From B18-G4 sp032250805 (GTDB lineage: Bacteria; Bacteroidota; Bacteroidia; Bacteroidales; B18-G4), in the NCBI GenBank assembly GCA_032250805.1, contig JAVVEM010000004.1:1-64000 (forward strand): 64,000 nucleotides of DNA. The letters are read 5' to 3'. The position numbers and the translations under genes were made by a program. Numbering within the stretch: position 1 is the stretch's first letter; each line of letters begins with the position of its first letter. The notes under the pieces are model-generated. The model did no database searches. It was not told where the DNA came from and was given only the letters and a program-made list of their open reading frames with translations. Shown here piece after piece: positions 62,762 through 64,000 of this stretch.

Positions 62762-64000
62762 ATGCGAAAAAAAGTTGATTTTCTGGTTGTAGGTTCAGGA
62801 ATAGCGGGCTTGATCTATGCCCTGAAGGTGGCTGATCATGGAAAAGTTTGCATCCTAACCAAAGCCGATGTTGAGGAAAGTGCAACAAAATACGCACAGG
62901 GAGGTATTGCAGCAGTTATGTACACCCCCGACACCTATGAAAAGCACATTATTGATACGATTTCGGCAGGCGACGGGCTTAACAACAAGAGCATCGTTGA
63001 AATTACAATCAGAGAATCTACAGCCCGCATCAGAGAACTTATCGAATGGGGGGCACAATTCGATCTGAATGAGGAGGGCGATTATGACCTTGCCAGGGAG
63101 GGCGGACACTCCGAAAAAAGGATATTTCATCATAAAGACAGTACCGGCCTTGAAATAGAAAGGTCATTGATCAGTAAGATAAAAGAACATCCCAACATTG
63201 AGATGCTCGAAAACCATTTTGCCATAGATCTTATTACACAGCACCATTTGGGCATTGATGTTAAGCGAAAAGATACGAATATTGCCTGTTACGGGATATA
63301 TTCGATGGATATGAAGACGGGCGAGATCATTACTTTTCTGGCCAAGAAGACCATGCTGGCTACCGGTGGAGCAGGAAATGTATACAGCAACACAACAAAT
63401 CCGCATATTGCCACAGGCGATGGCATTGCCATGGCCTATCGTGCCAAGGCGAAGGTAGAAAACATGGAGTTTATACAATTCCATCCCACCTCGCTTTACC
63501 ACCCGAAAGAAAAACCTTCTTTTCTTATAACAGAAGCACTCAGGGGTTTTGGAGCCGTACTCAGGACGACCAGGGGTCAGGAGTTTATGCACAAATACGA
63601 TGATCGGAAGTCGCTTGCTCCCAGGGATATTGTTGCGAGAGCAATTGATAGTGAAATGAAACTATCGGGCGATGAGCATGTCTACCTCGATGCCACCCAT
63701 ATCGACAAGGACGATCTCATCAATAATTTTCCGCGTATATATGCCAAATGCCTCAGCCTGGGGATCGATATCACCCACGAAATGATACCAGTCGTACCCT
63801 CGGCGCATTACATATGCGGAGGTGTTAAGGTGGATGAATACGGACGCAGTTCATTGATCAATCTTTATGCTTCAGGCGAATGCGCCAGCACAGGTTTGCA
63901 TGGAGCCAACCGTTTGGCATCAAATTCGTTGCTTGAGTCGGCAGTATTTTCACACCGTGCCAGCCTCGATGCAATAGAGGATATCCAAAATATTGGTTTT
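62762..64000 (+). CDS. nadB: L-aspartate oxidase (partial, runs off the window)
   Basis: First enzyme of de novo NAD synthesis: FAD-dependent oxidation of aspartate to iminoaspartate, using O2 or fumarate. About 413 residues are present from MRKKVDFLVVGSGIAGL (FAD GxGxxG), with SATKYAQGGIAAV, the active-site HHKDSTG-type block, GGAGNVYSNTTNPHIATGDGIAMA, EFIQFHPTSL and SAHYICGGV; GANRLASNSLLE lies near the window edge. The C-terminal helical domain is beyond 64000. It starts 10 bases after sucB, possibly in the same transcript. Confident. Confidence 0.95.
   Translation, partial: MRKKVDFLVVGSGIAGLIYALKVADHGKVCILTKADVEESATKYAQGGIAAVMYTPDTYEKHIIDTISAGDGLNNKSIVEITIRESTARIRELIEWGAQFDLNEEGDYDLAREGGHSEKRIFHHKDSTGLEIERSLISKIKEHPNIEMLENHFAIDLITQHHLGIDVKRKDTNIACYGIYSMDMKTGEIITFLAKKTMLATGGAGNVYSNTTNPHIATGDGIAMAYRAKAKVENMEFIQFHPTSLYHPKEKPSFLITEALRGFGAVLRTTRGQEFMHKYDDRKSLAPRDIVARAIDSEMKLSGDEHVYLDATHIDKDDLINNFPRIYAKCLSLGIDITHEMIPVVPSAHYICGGVKVDEYGRSSLINLYASGECASTGLHGANRLASNSLLESAVFSHRASLDAIEDIQNIGF

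Noticed and set aside
1..64000. tRNA, rRNA, tmRNA, CRISPR array or insertion sequence
   Set aside because: Reading the intergenic regions gave no cloverleaf-like sequence with CCA-type end, no rRNA-like blocks, no regular 25-40-base direct repeats with spacers, and no transposase frame.

Overview
The window looks like a piece of a Bacteroidota (probably Bacteroidales-like) genome from a draft or metagenome-derived assembly. The main reasons are: many promoters of the Bacteroidota type (TAnnTTTG at about -7), secreted proteins that end in type IX secretion (T9SS, Por) sorting domains, an archaeal-type prolyl-tRNA synthetase, lipid A genes (lpxK, lpxH), and Bacteroidota-style gene pairs such as lpxK-punA and rpsF-rpsR-rplI. 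Two runs of exactly 100 N (14895-14994 and 32627-32726) are scaffold gaps. No rRNA, tRNA, CRISPR array, transposase or phage gene was recognised.

Layout. 1-6.4 kb: a secreted protein with three large internal repeats, rpsT, radC, a small four-helix-bundle gene enclosed by inverted repeats, wecB, a patch of repeat words, and the rpsF-rpsR-rplI ribosomal operon. 6.4-9.6 kb: a GtrA-like membrane protein, a secreted M28 peptidase with a PDZ domain and a short-chain dehydrogenase. 9.9-15.7 kb: three tandem paralogous T9SS-exported proteins with Asp-box (BNR-like) repeats; the third is split by a gap. 15.8-24.9 kb: a GNAT-like protein, an LptF/LptG permease, two glycosyltransferases, a GH29 alpha-L-fucosidase lipoprotein overlapping rhamnulose-1-phosphate aldolase, and hisS. 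25-32.6 kb: a histidine/aromatic ammonia-lyase with a Cys in place of the cofactor-forming Ser, two small paralogous membrane proteins, an M23 peptidase, a PAP2 phosphatase coupled to mazG, a PagL-like lipid A deacylase and a GIN-domain lipoprotein. 32.7-46.2 kb: proS, a Tyr/Gly/Trp-rich lipoprotein, a FadL-like outer-membrane protein, a TPR protein, a coiled-coil zinc-ribbon protein, a Nif3-like protein, lpxK-punA, a thioredoxin-fold lipoprotein without its cysteines, and lpxH. 46.2-55 kb: a methyltransferase, gap, an M20 dipeptidase, a VCBS-repeat T9SS protein, dsbD and tilS. 55-64 kb: 2-oxoglutarate:ferredoxin oxidoreductase (korAB), a 55-residue ferredoxin, sucA-sucB and the start of nadB.

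How the genes fit together. Most of the window is housekeeping and cell-envelope biology. The central-carbon block is the most coherent: ferredoxin-linked KorAB and NAD-linked SucAB sit back to back around a ferredoxin gene, which suggests a choice of 2-oxoglutarate oxidation route according to redox state. The T9SS cargo proteins, the FadL-like protein, the lipid A enzymes and the fucosidase/rhamnulose aldolase pair fit a free-living or particle-associated heterotroph that processes polysaccharides or proteins at its surface. The least explained items are the inverted-repeat-flanked four-helix-bundle gene, the leader region ahead of the ammonia-lyase, the three tandem Asp-box proteins and the aromatic-rich lipoprotein.
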